Positions 49,422 to 60,931 of a stretch of 64,000 nt of DNA are shown in pieces. The DNA lies in NCBI GenBank assembly GCA_035772785.1, contig JAOCPU010000035.1, forward strand, positions 186,001-250,000, written 5' to 3'. Source of the stretch: Phlebiopsis flavidoalba (taxonomy: Eukaryota > Basidiomycota > Agaricomycetes > Polyporales > Phanerochaetaceae). Made by a program: the position numbers and the translations under genes. Numbering within the stretch: position 1 is the first letter of the stretch; each line of letters starts with the position of its first letter. Under the pieces are notes generated by a model. The model did no database searches, had not been told where the DNA came from, and was given only the letters and a program-made list of their open reading frames with translations.

Positions 49422-52400
49422 ATGGCTTTTGTCCAACCTCGACTTTCGTGCGTTCGTTTTTTCATGGGGTCTCACCTGAATTGCTGAAGCCGCAAGCAAG
49501 GGACCCTAACGTCCGCCAGCCCTCTAACCCGAAGCCTCGCCAGCTCTCGTCAGCGTGTCTCGCCGTCTGGAACACCTATGGCGACCGCAAACCCCACCAA
49601 ACGAGAGACATCGAGGCAGTCATCACCAGGCTGCCACGTCTGCCTCTTCGCATCCACTCGATACGTCTCGGCGCAATGCGTCCCCCACGCGACACTCGCA
49701 CAGCAACTCTTTGTGGGAAATCTTCCCCTACCGGGTGCGTTTTGGCAGGACCTCAAGGATCTCTTTCGACGCGCCGGCACAGTACTGCGCGCGACTTGTC
49801 TCTGGCGCCAGACAACCGAGACAATGAGGATATGGCACTGTCCTGCTGCGCGACCGCCGAGGACGCAGGGCGGGCGATCGACATGTTCAAACGGTTTCGT
49901 CTGGCAGACTCGGACGCTCGAGGTCAGACAGGACAAGATGGGGCGTCGGTGCGATGGTGGAAGATTGACCCACCCCCAAGTCGGCGGTACCTCACGGGGA
50001 CCCGGCAAGCTTGGCTGGACGGCCTGAGTGGGTGGAGTGTGGCGTTGGGGCAACAGTACGGGAGTAGGTGCGACGAGCTAGCAGTGCACCGCCGCAATAC
50101 GCCCTTCTCCCTCAACCTTCTCGTAACCGAATCCTCCCAGGAGGTCACTTTGTACAGCGTTTTCCCTTCGTCACAACGAGTCGTCCCCCACCTACTTTTT
50201 GGACGGTATGTCGCGTACGTCCGCAGGCGGCTGTAGCTCACCGAGCCATCAACTACTATATTCTTCGCGCAACAGTAGTTGGTCTGTGATGCGGCAAACT
50301 GTCACCTCGCCGTCTCCTCTGAATTCACTCATCCATTCGCTCGTGCCTCCTGCGGGACGTGCTCCATCACCCTTGACGACAGTTCAAACGCCGCTTACTT
50401 CGCCTGTCAAACGTACCGGCAACCGCGCCGATTCCGTCTCTATTACCTCCAAGAGCAACGGCAGTGGGTTTAATGAGGGAGGGGACCGGAGCAGAAATCT
50501 CTGGTTCGTGGGCAACGTATTTCTTATAGCCATGCGATACATGGCTCGGATAGTGACTATATGCTGTGTAGCTGCCCTCTCCCACATACAGTGGCCAGAC
50601 TGTAGGATCTTTTCCGACAGGGCAGTGGGGACAGATATTGCGCGCCGGATGTAAGCACTAGGTACGCCCCTCCTTCACCTTACACATTCATTAGTGGCCA
50701 ACATTCTGTCACCTTATGGACCTGACGTGACGCCTCAAGAGGATTTGGCAACGGTTAGCTTTGCAACAGAGACGGACGCAGAGAGGGCCGTAAAGAATGT
50801 TTAATGGGTGAGTCTTTGTCTTCAACGCTTTGCCCCGTTTCTATATACGCTTGTCCCCTTCGGCCATGTGGGACAGAGCTCCGACGTTCAAGCGTGCCAA
50901 CCAAGCCTTCGAGTGATAGTCAGTCACAAATGCCATGCGGTGGGTCTCGTACTCGTCTGACTGCAGGTCATTTGTGGCTGACTACCCGAAGCCGCACGTG
51001 CAGTCTTGATTGAAAGCTCTTCCTGTCCACCCGCCGAATGACCGTGCTGATTATGAGTACAGATACGAGTTCAATGGTCGACAGCTGAAAGTCCACTTCG
51101 ACAAGTTTGCTGCACCATCGTTCACCGGCTCTGCCCTCAGTACATGCATTGTCGGCACCACAAGTCGCCGCTTCCACACTTGCACTCTTTACAGCAGCCG
51201 TCGCCGCTTAACCAAGGGGCTGAACCTTGCTCAGCAAGTGCTGCTACAACAACATGCACAAACGAGGCAGCTCGATAGACTGCACAATTACGGGCCAGCT
51301 AGCTTACAGCGGTCACTCACTGACACTCAATCATCACGATTCCTGCATGCTGTGGATGACCCGCCTTCGCAGTTTGGCGCCGGAGCGCAAACGGCAGGAC
51401 TGGAGCTACCCAGCACGCTGAACCGCGCGAAATCGGACACCATCCAACAGCTGCTCCAAGGATCGTCTTTGCGACCTTCGTCACCGCCCAGAAGCTCGCA
51501 GGACGGGCGCTATCCAACGCAAGATGAGCAGCCCCTCCACATATCCATGCCACCGTTCCGCCCACCATATGCCTTCGACTTTTCTCCAGGCTCGCCGTAC
51601 GACATGTATCAGCTAACATCGGGCAGGGCTACGGTGCTGATGTGAATAGGATGGCCATGCAAGCTGGACTCGAGTCTAGTATTTTACAGCACGGTGAAGA
51701 TACGCAGGCAAGAATGTCAGGCAACTTCCCTGGTGATATGCCTTCGACGGACTCATCCCGGCCCTCGACATCTCCGGCCCCCATGACGAGGAGTGGGCCA
51801 CGGAAAAAAAACTCGCGCATAATCATTCACAGTCTGAGTCTCACCTCACACCAACCTCGGCTGAGCCAGAGCGCGTCAGCGGCACAATCCCAAGCCATTT
51901 CCCCCCCAATCACATCTCCCACACATCTACGCATTCGAGCTCTCTGCACAGTCACCCCGCGCATCCTGGTCCAATATCCCTGCCTCCGCCGCCACCAGTG
52001 TCGGCCTTTCCTATACCTCCTCCACACACTCTATCTCCCATCTACCACCCCCAAATGTCTCCGTACGGTCCCCCCAATCCACCATCCTATGATGATGGGT
52101 ATGGTGGGTATGCCAACGCCCCATGGCCTCCCGCCTATCACGCCAAGCATGCCATCCTTCACCTTCCTCCCTCAGCCGTCCACCACCAGGAGCTACCCAC
52201 CAGCACCGCCCGGCGATTCTTCTGGCGCAGGACGAGGGCAGAGAGCATCGCCTCCCTCTGGCGCAAACGATCGCAGCAGCAGATGCCCAACACGTTCGTC
52301 GCGCATCTGACAACCATGCGCGCAATGGAGGCATGTTGTCGCCGTACAGCCCGTTCCTCGCCAGGCGTCGCAGATCTCTCCTGGCGCGTTCTGGGGACGT

Positions 52401-53037
52401 CCAGGGTCCGGTGTCAACCCGTACATCAACCCCGCCGTCGGCGCGCCAGTACCCAACACCGGCTACTTCCCGCCCGTCCCGCCACGGCAGCAGGCCGCAG
52501 AAGAGGGCTACTTCCCGCCGTTCGCCGGCGCGTCGGGCGCAGGTCGCGGCCGAGCGGGCTCGTGCGAACGAGAGTCCAGCCGGACCAGGCGACAGCACAA
52601 GGTGGGAAAAGGATGCACGGAGGACACTTGGGCGACGAGCGAAAACGTTGCCCCGCGGACGCTTCGCCGAGCAGCCAGCGGGCTTCTCCAGCGACGGGAC
52701 GACGACCACGTGTTAGCACGGGACGACTCAGGCCCAGCTGACCCGCCCACGGTGAGCTCGCAACGGCGTACGTCGGTACCCACGCGGACTCGGACCGTCG
52801 CCCCTGCGCGACGTGACGAAGGAGATGGCGTCGCTTGCGCTGCGCCCGCCCGTGGGGCTGGACAAGGGCCAGCAGAAGGTCGCGGAGCACGGGTGCGGCG
52901 GACGAGGCGTCTCGTCGTTTGACGCGACAGGCGCCTATGGTGCAGCGCCGGGTTCGGACCCGACCTCGACGAGCTCGAGCACGGCCAACCTACTCCCGAC
53001 TGCTCTGTCGCGCTGGCATCATACCTTGGACGGTTGA
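49422..53037 (+). CDS. RNA-binding protein with two RRM domains and a Pro-rich C terminus
   Basis: RRM1 begins near 49701: QQLFVGNLP (RNP2), WQDLKDLFRRAGTVLRA, the RNP1 text RGYGTVLL (about 49829-49852, broken), then ATAEDAGRAIDMF and NGFVWQTRTLEVRQDKMG. RRM2 begins near 50500 (NLWFVGN), is interrupted by an intron, and continues QWPDLKDLF-like text, VSFATETDAERAVKN (about 50755-50800) and YEFNGRQLKVHFDKFAAPS (51064-51120). The rest is Ser/Pro/Gln-rich with AFDFSPGSPYDMYQL, NPYINPAVGAPVPNTGYFPP and similar low-complexity sequence. The arrangement resembles Gbp2/Hrb1-type shuttling mRNA-binding proteins. The start at 49422 and the stop at 53035-53037 are tentative, and many frame shifts occur, partly because this GC-rich DNA is open in all frames. 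Confidence 0.8.
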
Positions 53038-53319
53038 GCTGGGCTTCAAGGAGCACCTCAAAATCGGCATTTTTTCTCTCCTTTGGTCTGTGGTGACGTC
53101 GCTAAAAGTAAGAGTCGCATTCTTCCCGTAACTATTTCCTTTCCTCTTTTTTTCCTGCTTCTTTCTCTGTTCGGGGTAGGTTAGACAGAAGCAAAGTGGT
53201 AGCAGAGCAACACAGGGTTCATGCTTGGGGAGCAGCATCTACAGAGATTGATACTTGGCATACCACCACGGGGGCCGTTTTCCACGTTATTATTATTGTA
53301 GCCAGTCATGATGTGATAA

Positions 53320-55620
53320 TTATGAGCAACAGTGTCGTATTCTATTTCCATTAGTCTTCAGCGCGCGGCGGGAATTCAGGTCAAGAGTTGACCAGTCAGT
53401 GCCCATGAAAATCTGGCTATATGCGGGTATCACTCGTCGTCCGACTCCACCTCCTTCTCGCCCGCAGCCATGAGCGATCTCATCTCCGGCTCGTGCCACA
53501 TCGCTCGGCGATTTGTCTGGGTCTTCGTCTCCTGTGTCTTCCTGCGCATAATCGAAATATACTGTCGCCCGTACTCCACGTCGTTGAAAACACATCGTCC
53601 AAACTAACACTTGAACGCGGACTGGACCTGCCCCCCCACAAGTACCCTCAGCTGTTGAACACGCCTCACACCACGAAAAGACTCACTCGGGCGCAAGGAA
53701 AACCCAGCCTGCTCCTCCCCCCAGCCCAGCCAGCCCCCCACCGCAAGCGGATTATCCGACACCGCAATCGACACGCGCGTGGACACACCCCGGTCGCTGT
53801 CGTACCGCCTGCTAAAGTCGAGCGGCGCCGCCGAGGTTGCCCGACGACCTGCGACGCGAACTGGAGGATGCCTCGGAGGAGCCGCCGAGCGGAGCCTCGC
53901 GCCGTCGTGCAGGTAGACCTGCCGCAGGTGTTGGACGGATGAAGTGTGGCAGACGCGTCACGATGCGGAATCTGGGCGTGGGTAAAGTCAGAGGGGGCGT
54001 AGGTGGATGGGCGGGGGGGCTGGGCGCACAGTGAGAGGTATATGCCTGCACGTAGTCGGAGTTCTTCTGCGGCTCTGTGCGTTGTTTCACGGTTACAGGA
54101 AAAGCCAATTGTTTCGAGGGAGGTGCCGACGAATACCAGCATAGCCCACGGCTTGGAACGAGATCGATGATGCTGAGAGTGTGAGGAACGAAACTGAGGG
54201 GCGGTCACTGTCAGAGCGGGTGCCATAGCCTCTTATGTACGAGGACCATACCAGAAATGCCCTAATGTCAACCTATGAGTGCCATGATGAGCCAGTGTTT
54301 GTTCATATGCGCTGCATGGCCACATACCATCACGCAGAAGAAGAGTTGATCCTCGCGGCTACATTCACCTGAAAAGCTCAGGGCATTCTCTACGAATGCT
54401 AATACGTCTTCGCCCACGTCAGCAGATCATAACGCAGTCGCTGAACAGGACTTGCGACTCGCCGCAAGATCGCCGACCTGGCAGGCTGGCTGTCAGCAAA
54501 TACGACGATCCCTTAATGTTGAGTCAACTTCCTTTACTGTCTACTAGAGTCAGTATCTGGTGTCGAGAAGTAACAGTGGGATCATTCACATCATGAATCC
54601 GTCCGGTGCTACGGAACGTCAGCAGCCCTGGCACTAGTGTGCTATGCCTCCGGGTTTAATATAGACGTAAGCGAATAAAGCTAGTTAAGTGGATTTCAAC
54701 ACTCACGACTGATAAAAAAATCGCCGTGGCATTGAGGCGTACCTCGTCCAGTGTAATAGGAGTGACATGGAGCATGAATACCGGCGAATTCAGCCCTGAC
54801 TTTGACCTGCTTGGATTCCCCTATATTTACTATACATGTCGTAGTAGTGGGGTCTATCAACTGATGGTCGTGTGAGTCACGTCCAGGTAAATATCTCGTG
54901 TGGCCCACATATCACTGTTGACCTGCTTGTGGGACCAAGTCTATGTATACAAGAGAAGGCAATTGTTGTCACCAAAACAATCGTTGCCGCTATGGCGATA
55001 TCCCCGCGTTAGCAGTTGTTCCAGTAGCGCAATTAAGACCAACCTCGTGCATAATATAGACCATGTAAACTAGATATGTGAAGAAAGCTCACCTCGTCAC
55101 TTTGGACTTAAGGACGGTCTGGACCAGCTTCCATTATGGGAATGACGGCGTAAACGTAGCGGTTCAGAGGTAGACACAGTTTTCGCCACTTCGGTTTTCC
55201 TGTTTCCCACAGCTCGGACCTCTCTCTGCACATGTCTGTCGTTCGTAAATGTGCGCGGCTGATACAGAGTTTGGTGTCTTACTCCTGTAAAACGCGGACT
55301 ACCGACGATGGACCACATGAGCCGCATATGACCATTCATAACACTATGAATGGCGAACAAGCTTCAGACAAACCGGGGATACAGGACGCAACTTCCTATT
55401 GTAGAAAAGAATCGACGGCCATCCGCCCTTAATCTCCTCGCCGTAATCGGCTCCGCCACCATCCCAAATTACCGCCAGGTACCATGGCCCCCACAGCGGC
55501 GCTCGTCGCCATTCTTTCGACCTGGAAGTCGCCCGTTATGTAGTTTAGTTCAACGAAGCAGTAGAAGACACGACTGCTCCCCGTATAAGCGCAATGCTCA
55601 AAACCTCGAGCACTCTGCAC
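53320..55620 (-). CDS. Unidentified intron-rich gene
   Basis: Protein-like pieces are spread along the minus strand: DFQVERMATSAAVGAMVPGG (55510-55570), KPKWRKLCLPLNRYVYAVIP (about 55130-55195), SLIDPTTTTCIVNIGESKQV (about 54800-54860), YYTGRGTPQCHGDFFISRE, and SKPWAMLVFVGTSLETIGFS (about 54115-54175). Nearer the 3' end are RVSIAVSDNPLAVGGWLGWG (about 53715-53775), ATVYFDYAQEDTGDEDPDKS and a final AYSQIFMGTDW, with stop at 53320-53322. Plausible splice sites lie between them (for example gtgagc near 55090). I do not recognise the family. The acidic D/E-rich end and the conserved-looking pieces argue for a real gene. Boundaries are rough, and the opposite-strand frame at 53421-53942 is taken as a shadow. 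Confidence 0.4.
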
Positions 55621-56275
55621 ACCATCCGTGGCCTGTCTGTATTGATGGGGGGGGTTGTGTCCTGGACACAGTCACTCAAGCGCGCACAACAACGCGCACT
55701 ACGCAGGGAGGAATGCGCCACGAGCCCTGACAGTCGGGCGTGATTGGTCAGCTAACGCGCGCCGGCACGCGTTGTGACCACTAGCAAGTGGCTGTGAGCG
55801 GATATCACGAGACATCGGCATTAGGACCGAGATCACGGTGGTGAGGAAGAAGAAGAAGAAGACGGCGTTCGACGTTCCCCGCTCCTCACGCAGCCGGCGT
55901 CTCTCCCCCCGCCGAGATGCGTGGGAACTGCTTGCATCCAAAGCGTGATTCCGAAAAGGAAACTTTGCAGCTCGCGCTTCCCCTTTGACTTTGCACCTTT
56001 TAGTCCCAGCAATTGGCGTGCTAAGGCGCTTGAACGCCAGAGTGCCAGTTTGCGTGGCTTTGTGTCGCGCTACTCGTGAACGAAGGGGATCATTACGAAT
56101 AACGTCCATGTCCACCATAACTCGTTGCCTCGACCGGCTCGTTCTGTTGTAAATAGGACATATCGATTCCTCAATCTATCTGTCAACGTCCATTCTCATC
56201 TCACCCATTGAGGTCCGAGTCCTTTGTCACAACCCGTCCTCGTAAGCTGACGGAGTATCATCTGCAGCACACACC
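55621..56275. other. Intergenic, upstream of the CUE protein gene
   Basis: No gene is recognised. A 139-residue minus-strand frame (55699-56118) contains a run of Phe codons opposite a GAA repeat (55846-55863) and lacks motifs, so I leave it out. From about 56.2 kb the DNA becomes markedly C/G-rich. Confidence 0.4.
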
Positions 56276-58669
56276 ATGGTAGTCCTCACCTCACCCCCCT
56301 TCCTAACCCTCCAACCAAAAAACCCGCGACACCTCCACCCCCTCCCATCTCGCCTTCCCTTCACCACCCGAAAGCGCGCACCACATCTCGCCCCTCGCAC
56401 CCCCCGGCGCTCCTTCCCCCCAACCAAAACGCGACCCCCGCCCCGAGCCTCACAGCCTTCATAACTCCCTACGCGCGGGCACCACGCCCCTCACTGGGAC
56501 CCTTCACTGACACCTCACTCCTGGGGCCACTCCCCCACCCCCACCTTACCGACACGCGCCAATCCACGCCCGCTCGTGGCTCCAGCTCGCGGCGCAGAGC
56601 GACCCTGGGGCCGCTCCAGACCCTCATCGACCTCTGCGTCGTCTACGCCCACTCTGCACCCAGCCGCATCCGCGCGCTCCTCGCAGCCGCCTCAGCACCA
56701 GCCGACGCACCCCGCGCGTTCGCATCCCTGCTCCGCGAGGCGCACAGGGCCTCTACGCCCTGCGCAAGCTGTCTTACGTCCTCGCTTCCTTCCTGCGCCC
56801 CCGCCCGGAGGCGCTCGTGCGTCCGTTTGCGGTGCACACCCCGCTGGTGGACGCGCTGAGGGAGGCGTATGATCGTACCCTCCCGGAGCTGGTGAGGTCG
56901 TATGGTGACACCGACGAGCGGATTGTGGGGAGACGAAAAGTCGCGCTGCTGTGACAGCACGCATGCGCTGCTGCGCGTGGTGCTCTCATGGCGCGGACGT
57001 CGATTCGCGCGGCTCCGTCCGAGCTGCTCTCGCGGACGTGCGCTCGCGCTGGTATGGATGCGATTTGGGGCCCTAAACGGAGGGGGGGGGAGCCCAGAGT
57101 GGCGGAGCTAGAGCACGGCCGTTTGGGGATTAGGAATCCTGTGGGAGGATTAACGTGTGTGCGTACCCTTTTGCGGGAGTTTTCTTTTCTGCGGGGGGTA
57201 AGGGATGAGCGGGCGCGGAGGTGGAGGCGTTGGCTGCTGCGGGCGGTGGAGGGTGTGCAGGGCCCGGGGGCTCTGAAAGATCCTCCTTCGGGGCTCTGGT
57301 GCGCCCGTGGCGATAGAGAAGGGCTAAGGGCGCGTGCGCCTCGCCGCCGAGCAGGAGGATGAGGGAGGGGCGGGGGTGGGATGAGGCGGTGGCGCTTGTA
57401 CTTGATGTGTTGCCCCGACTCAGGACCCGCGTATGTGCGCTATGTGCTCCGGGGACACCCGGATTATCCGTTTAAAAGGTGATGGTGAGAAGGTTGTTGG
57501 GGGCGCTGCTGGAGGGGGACGGCGCCAAGCGTGGAGGCCCGGCGGTGTATATCGCCCGCCGCCGGCGGAGAGGATCGACGAGAAGGAACGTGTTTTGACG
57601 AGGAGAAGATCGATCTGGCGCGGGTGCACGTCGGCAAGAAGCGTGAGTTTGTGCCTTGGAATATGAAAGAGTAGATGTTTGAGCGTGGGGGGGGGGGGGG
57701 GGGGGGAAGCAGCGCGGACACAGGCGCGGGCGCTGCAAGACCGCGCGTTCATCGATCAGATGAAGGCAGACATCCTGCGGGCGCGCGGAGGCGATGTCAG
57801 ACGACGAAGACGACGCGGAGGACACGGCAGGGGGCAATCGGACGTCGCGTAACGAGGTACTAGCATCGACGACGCGGAGGGGCCTGGCTTCAGAGGTGCG
57901 CCGACGGAGAGCCGATCCGAAACGTACGAGGGCGAGGCTAAGACGAACGCGGACTACTAGGTACGCACCCGGCGTCTTGTGCGTGTACGATGGTGTCTGA
58001 TGGTGCAGGCGAAGGCGCCCGCGAAGACCGGAGACGAATCCTCGAGCTCGCGTACATCCGTGACTCCGAAGCTGTTCGAGCGCGACGCCACGACGCCGCC
58101 GGAGCAACGGCGGCGGCTGGACCTCAGGCGCAGGACCGGTAGGGTCCCCCTCTCCTCCCTTCTCATATGCACAAAACTGATCAGCGCGCTAGGCTGAGGC
58201 AGACGAGCAATCGAAGGGCTGCATGGCGGATTAAAATGCCTCGGGAGCGCGAACGTAGGTCGTTTCGTTATCATGAAGATTGCAGAACGGGAATGGCTAT
58301 TCTCATTGTGCTAGCCCCACAAAGACAAGATCCTCCAGAAACACGAGTTCGCGGGCAACCAGCGCGGCCGCGCTCGCTCCTTGCGCCTGGCCCGTCCGCG
58401 CAGCGCGGGCGCGGCGGTCCGGTCCCGCGGCGGGCGCACCAGCAGAGGACGCGGACGCGGTGGGTGCGCGTCGAGAGGCGGGGGCGTGTGCAACCCGGGT
58501 GGTGGTGGTGAGAGGAGTGAGGATACTCTCTGAGGGCAGGGGCGCGGCTGGGGGAGCGCGCGCGTGGACCCGTGCGTTCAAGGACAAGAACGAACAAGGC
58601 GAGCCGTGGGAACCACAACCGCAAGCGGGGCACGACAAGAAGATGGCGCGGGCGGGGGGGCCGAGCTAG
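56276..58669 (+). CDS. ASCC2/Cue3-type CUE-domain protein
   Basis: Homologue of activating signal cointegrator 1 complex subunit 2, the yeast Cue3/Rqt3 type, which binds ubiquitin on stalled ribosomes. Helical segment (about 56615-56900): LIDLCVVYAHSAPSRIRALL, SLLREAHRGLYALRKLSYVL, ASFLRPRPEALVRPF and LVDALREAYDRTLPELV. CUE region near 57405-57530: LDVLPRL, PAYVRYVLRGHPDYPFK and GALLEGDGAKRGGPAVYIAR. Then come FDEEKIDLARVHVGKKREFV (about 57590-57650), DRAFIDQMKADILR, an acidic MSDDEDDAEDT stretch, ILELAYIRD, and HKDKILQKHEFAGNQR (about 58320-58360). A Gly/Arg-rich region leads to the family's basic end with HDKKMARAGGPS; stop 58667-58669. A G20 run at 57687-57706 sits inside the gene, probably in an intron. 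Start uncertain; many frame shifts. Confidence 0.82.
57687..57706 (+). repeat. Homopolymer (G)20
   Basis: Twenty consecutive G residues within the CUE protein gene, probably in an intron between the KREFV and DRAFIDQ segments. The length is likely to be unreliable in sequencing. Confidence 0.8.
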
Positions 58670-59642
58670 TGTGGGATTTTGTTTTTTTGCTATTTTGAAC
58701 GAGATGATGCATGCACGGTTGACAGAATCATTGTGTGGGAACAGAGTGTTGAAATGGCGTGCAGAGGTAAACCTTAGATCGCAATGAATGGCACGCCACC
58801 GGACCCGAACAACCCACGCCCGCCGCGCATACAACCACCTCCCACGCCACGCACCCCGGGCATCTCCGCAGATCACGCGCAAAAGGGTCCTCGGGACCCG
58901 CCCAGTCGAGCGTGTCGATCGCGCGCGAAAGGGGCCGTGCGTGACCCGTGCGTGTACGCGACGTGTGGTTTCTTGGTCGCCGGGTGTGCGAAGCGTGTGC
59001 TGGGTGACCGGGAAGAACACGCGTGAGTGACCGGGATGAACACAGCGTAGGTGGCCGGGAATTTGTAGTGAGAAGGCGAAGTGTCGCGACGGAGCGGGGA
59101 CGACGCCTGTTCCCGTGCACGCTTCGACGTCTCTTCCAGATCTCGGCGACGCGATGCACGGTCCCTTCCCGTGAATTTTTGCTGTCTGGACGGTTCTGAT
59201 TTGTAATACCGACAGAGACGAGATACGAAGCAGGATCAGGGACGAGGACGGAGGGACCGCGGCTGGTCCCTGGACGCGTCGGTGTCGCCGCGCACCGGAG
59301 CGCGGGCATTCCTTCGCTTCGTCCAGCAGTATCGGGCATCGCTCTGGCGGTGCCTAGAACCTAGCCTCACCCGCACCATTGTTTCTCCTGGATCGGCAGA
59401 CAGCAAGGTGCGACTCGCAGGACCACCGCACATTCGAGGGTGTTTCTGAGACATCCACCTCACAGCACACGCACTATCCGTCGCCCACGCTACGCTCTAG
59501 AGGCTTCGCCCCATCCTAACATTCCAGACCCTCTCCCATTTGTAATCCCAGCACGCACCCAGGCACAAACACACCTCGACCCAGGTCGCCCCTTCGCCCC
59601 CTTAGCTCGAACACGCCCCGCACCAGGCCCCTGGCCCATCTA
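58670..59642. other. Intergenic, GC-rich, no gene recognised
   Basis: Reading frames up to 203 residues on the minus strand come from GC-rich DNA with few stops and show no motif. A short loose repeat of TGACCGGGAxGAACACxxCG text occurs at about 59006-59045. Confidence 0.4.
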
Positions 59643-60210
59643 CAGTGGCCGCCTAAAATAACGCACATGTAAGCGCCGAAAGGAGGCTCTGTCACTTGTG
59701 TACTGCTGTAACCTCGTCACAAGTAGCTGTGTCAGCCTCGTAATTTATGTCCAGGTAGTACATCACTGTAACAATACTTCCATACAAAATCTTCTCAAAG
59801 AATGACTCCTGACATGCAAAATAATAACACTTTCTAATCAGCCTCTGGCAAGGTTACATTGGTATGTTTGCGCTGGTGTTATTCCTAGAAGCATGCCAAG
59901 CTGGCTGAATACTCTTGAGGGCTCCTGTTTCCTATTCAGCCATAAAGATAATTTTTTAGCGTCCTCAATACAATGCATACACCAATTTTTGTTTTTTTTG
60001 AAGCCGTCAGTGTTGAAGGCGGCTAAGTCTGCATCATAGGGCACCATGCTGACTATCTTTTCACATAGATATTCAAGCTATCAGAGCGGCAGGGTGTGTT
60101 CATGATTACTGAGGGGCTTTACCATCCAAATATCGACATTACATGACTTCAGTGTAGGGCGATGGATTGGGTCGGCGCCTAGCCATGTGCGTTATTTTTG
60201 ACGGCCACTG
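59643..60210. mobile_element. Short TIR transposon (Tc1/mariner-like, non-autonomous)
   Basis: A 568-bp AT-richer island with 27-bp terminal inverted repeats: CAGTGGCCG.C.AAAATAACG (59643-59669) and its inverted partner (60184-60210), which differ at two positions. Both ends are flanked by TA (59641-59642 and 60211-60212), the target duplication of the Tc1/mariner superfamily. Inside, a 69-residue minus-strand frame (59838-60047) shows no transposase motif (no DDE/D segment), so the element is probably a non-autonomous MITE-like copy. It lies between the CUE protein gene and the alcohol dehydrogenase gene and disrupts neither. Confidence 0.85.
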
Positions 60211-60931
60211 TACTTCTCTCAGCTTGTTTGATGGACGTCAATGACATTCAAGCTCGCTAGTCACCGATGATGAGGGCGGGTCAGGGCCGAGAGGGAGGGA
60301 TCTGGAGGGTGGCCGGTGAAAGGTTAGGCGCGGGCGTTGTGGCGGCGGGTGGCGGCGCTTCGCTTCGACGCGTGTGGCGGGAAAGGTGGGTGTATACGTC
60401 GTGGTTGGTGTATGCGTCGGTGTATGCGTCAGAGGGGTGGGTACATGCGTCACTCTGCGTCGGTGTACGCGTCGGTGAATGCGCGGGGTGTATGCGTCAT
60501 TTTGCGTCGATACGCGCGGAGTCAGTGTACGCGTCATTGTATGCGCCGATGTGTGCATCACCGTCTGCGTCACTACCCGCGTCGGGGTCAGCGCACACGC
60601 GCCGCTGCCTGCGTCAGTGTATACGTCGGCGCATGTATCATCCCCTGCGTCAGCGCACGCGTCGGTCCCACCGACACCGATCGTCCTCGGCCCCACCTCT
60701 ACCACCTCAAACGACACACACCACACAAACAAAAACAGAGATTTCAAAACTTCCATTTCCATTATTACACAAGGATCCCGTTTGTTACACCGTCCTATAG
60801 CTACACATACAAACACAGGCCGAGGCCCGATACAATTTCTTTTCATTCTAGTCCATCCGCGTCTCGCAACAGGCCGAGCAAAAAGCGGGGAGTGGGGCGG
60901 GGGAGGGCGACCAATACCAACGCGCGCGCGT
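60211..60931. other. Intergenic with a degenerate minisatellite
   Basis: Apart from the repeat listed separately, this is the 3' region of the alcohol dehydrogenase gene. A 282-residue minus-strand frame (60238-61086) is low-complexity and overlaps the dehydrogenase end in the wrong frame. Confidence 0.5.
60391..60668. repeat. Degenerate TGCGTC-type minisatellite
   Basis: About 25 imperfect copies of a 9-15 bp unit built on GTGTA(T/C)GCGTC(A/G) run through this stretch. The copies are too diverged to define a single period. They give repetitive reading frames on both strands that should not be taken for protein genes. Confidence 0.7.

Noticed and set aside
53421..53942. 173-residue plus-strand frame
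   Set aside because: It lies opposite the protein-like minus-strand pieces (VSDNPLAVGGWLGWG, YFDYAQEDTG) and is Arg/His/Leu-rich without motifs, typical of a GC-rich shadow.
57472..59339. Long minus-strand frames (211, 249, 203 residues)
   Set aside because: The first two are antisense to the CUE protein gene and the third lies in GC-rich intergenic DNA; all are Arg/Pro/Ala-rich shadows.
59838..60047. 69-residue frame as a transposase
   Set aside because: It has no DDE/D catalytic segment or helix-turn-helix, so the element is treated as non-autonomous.
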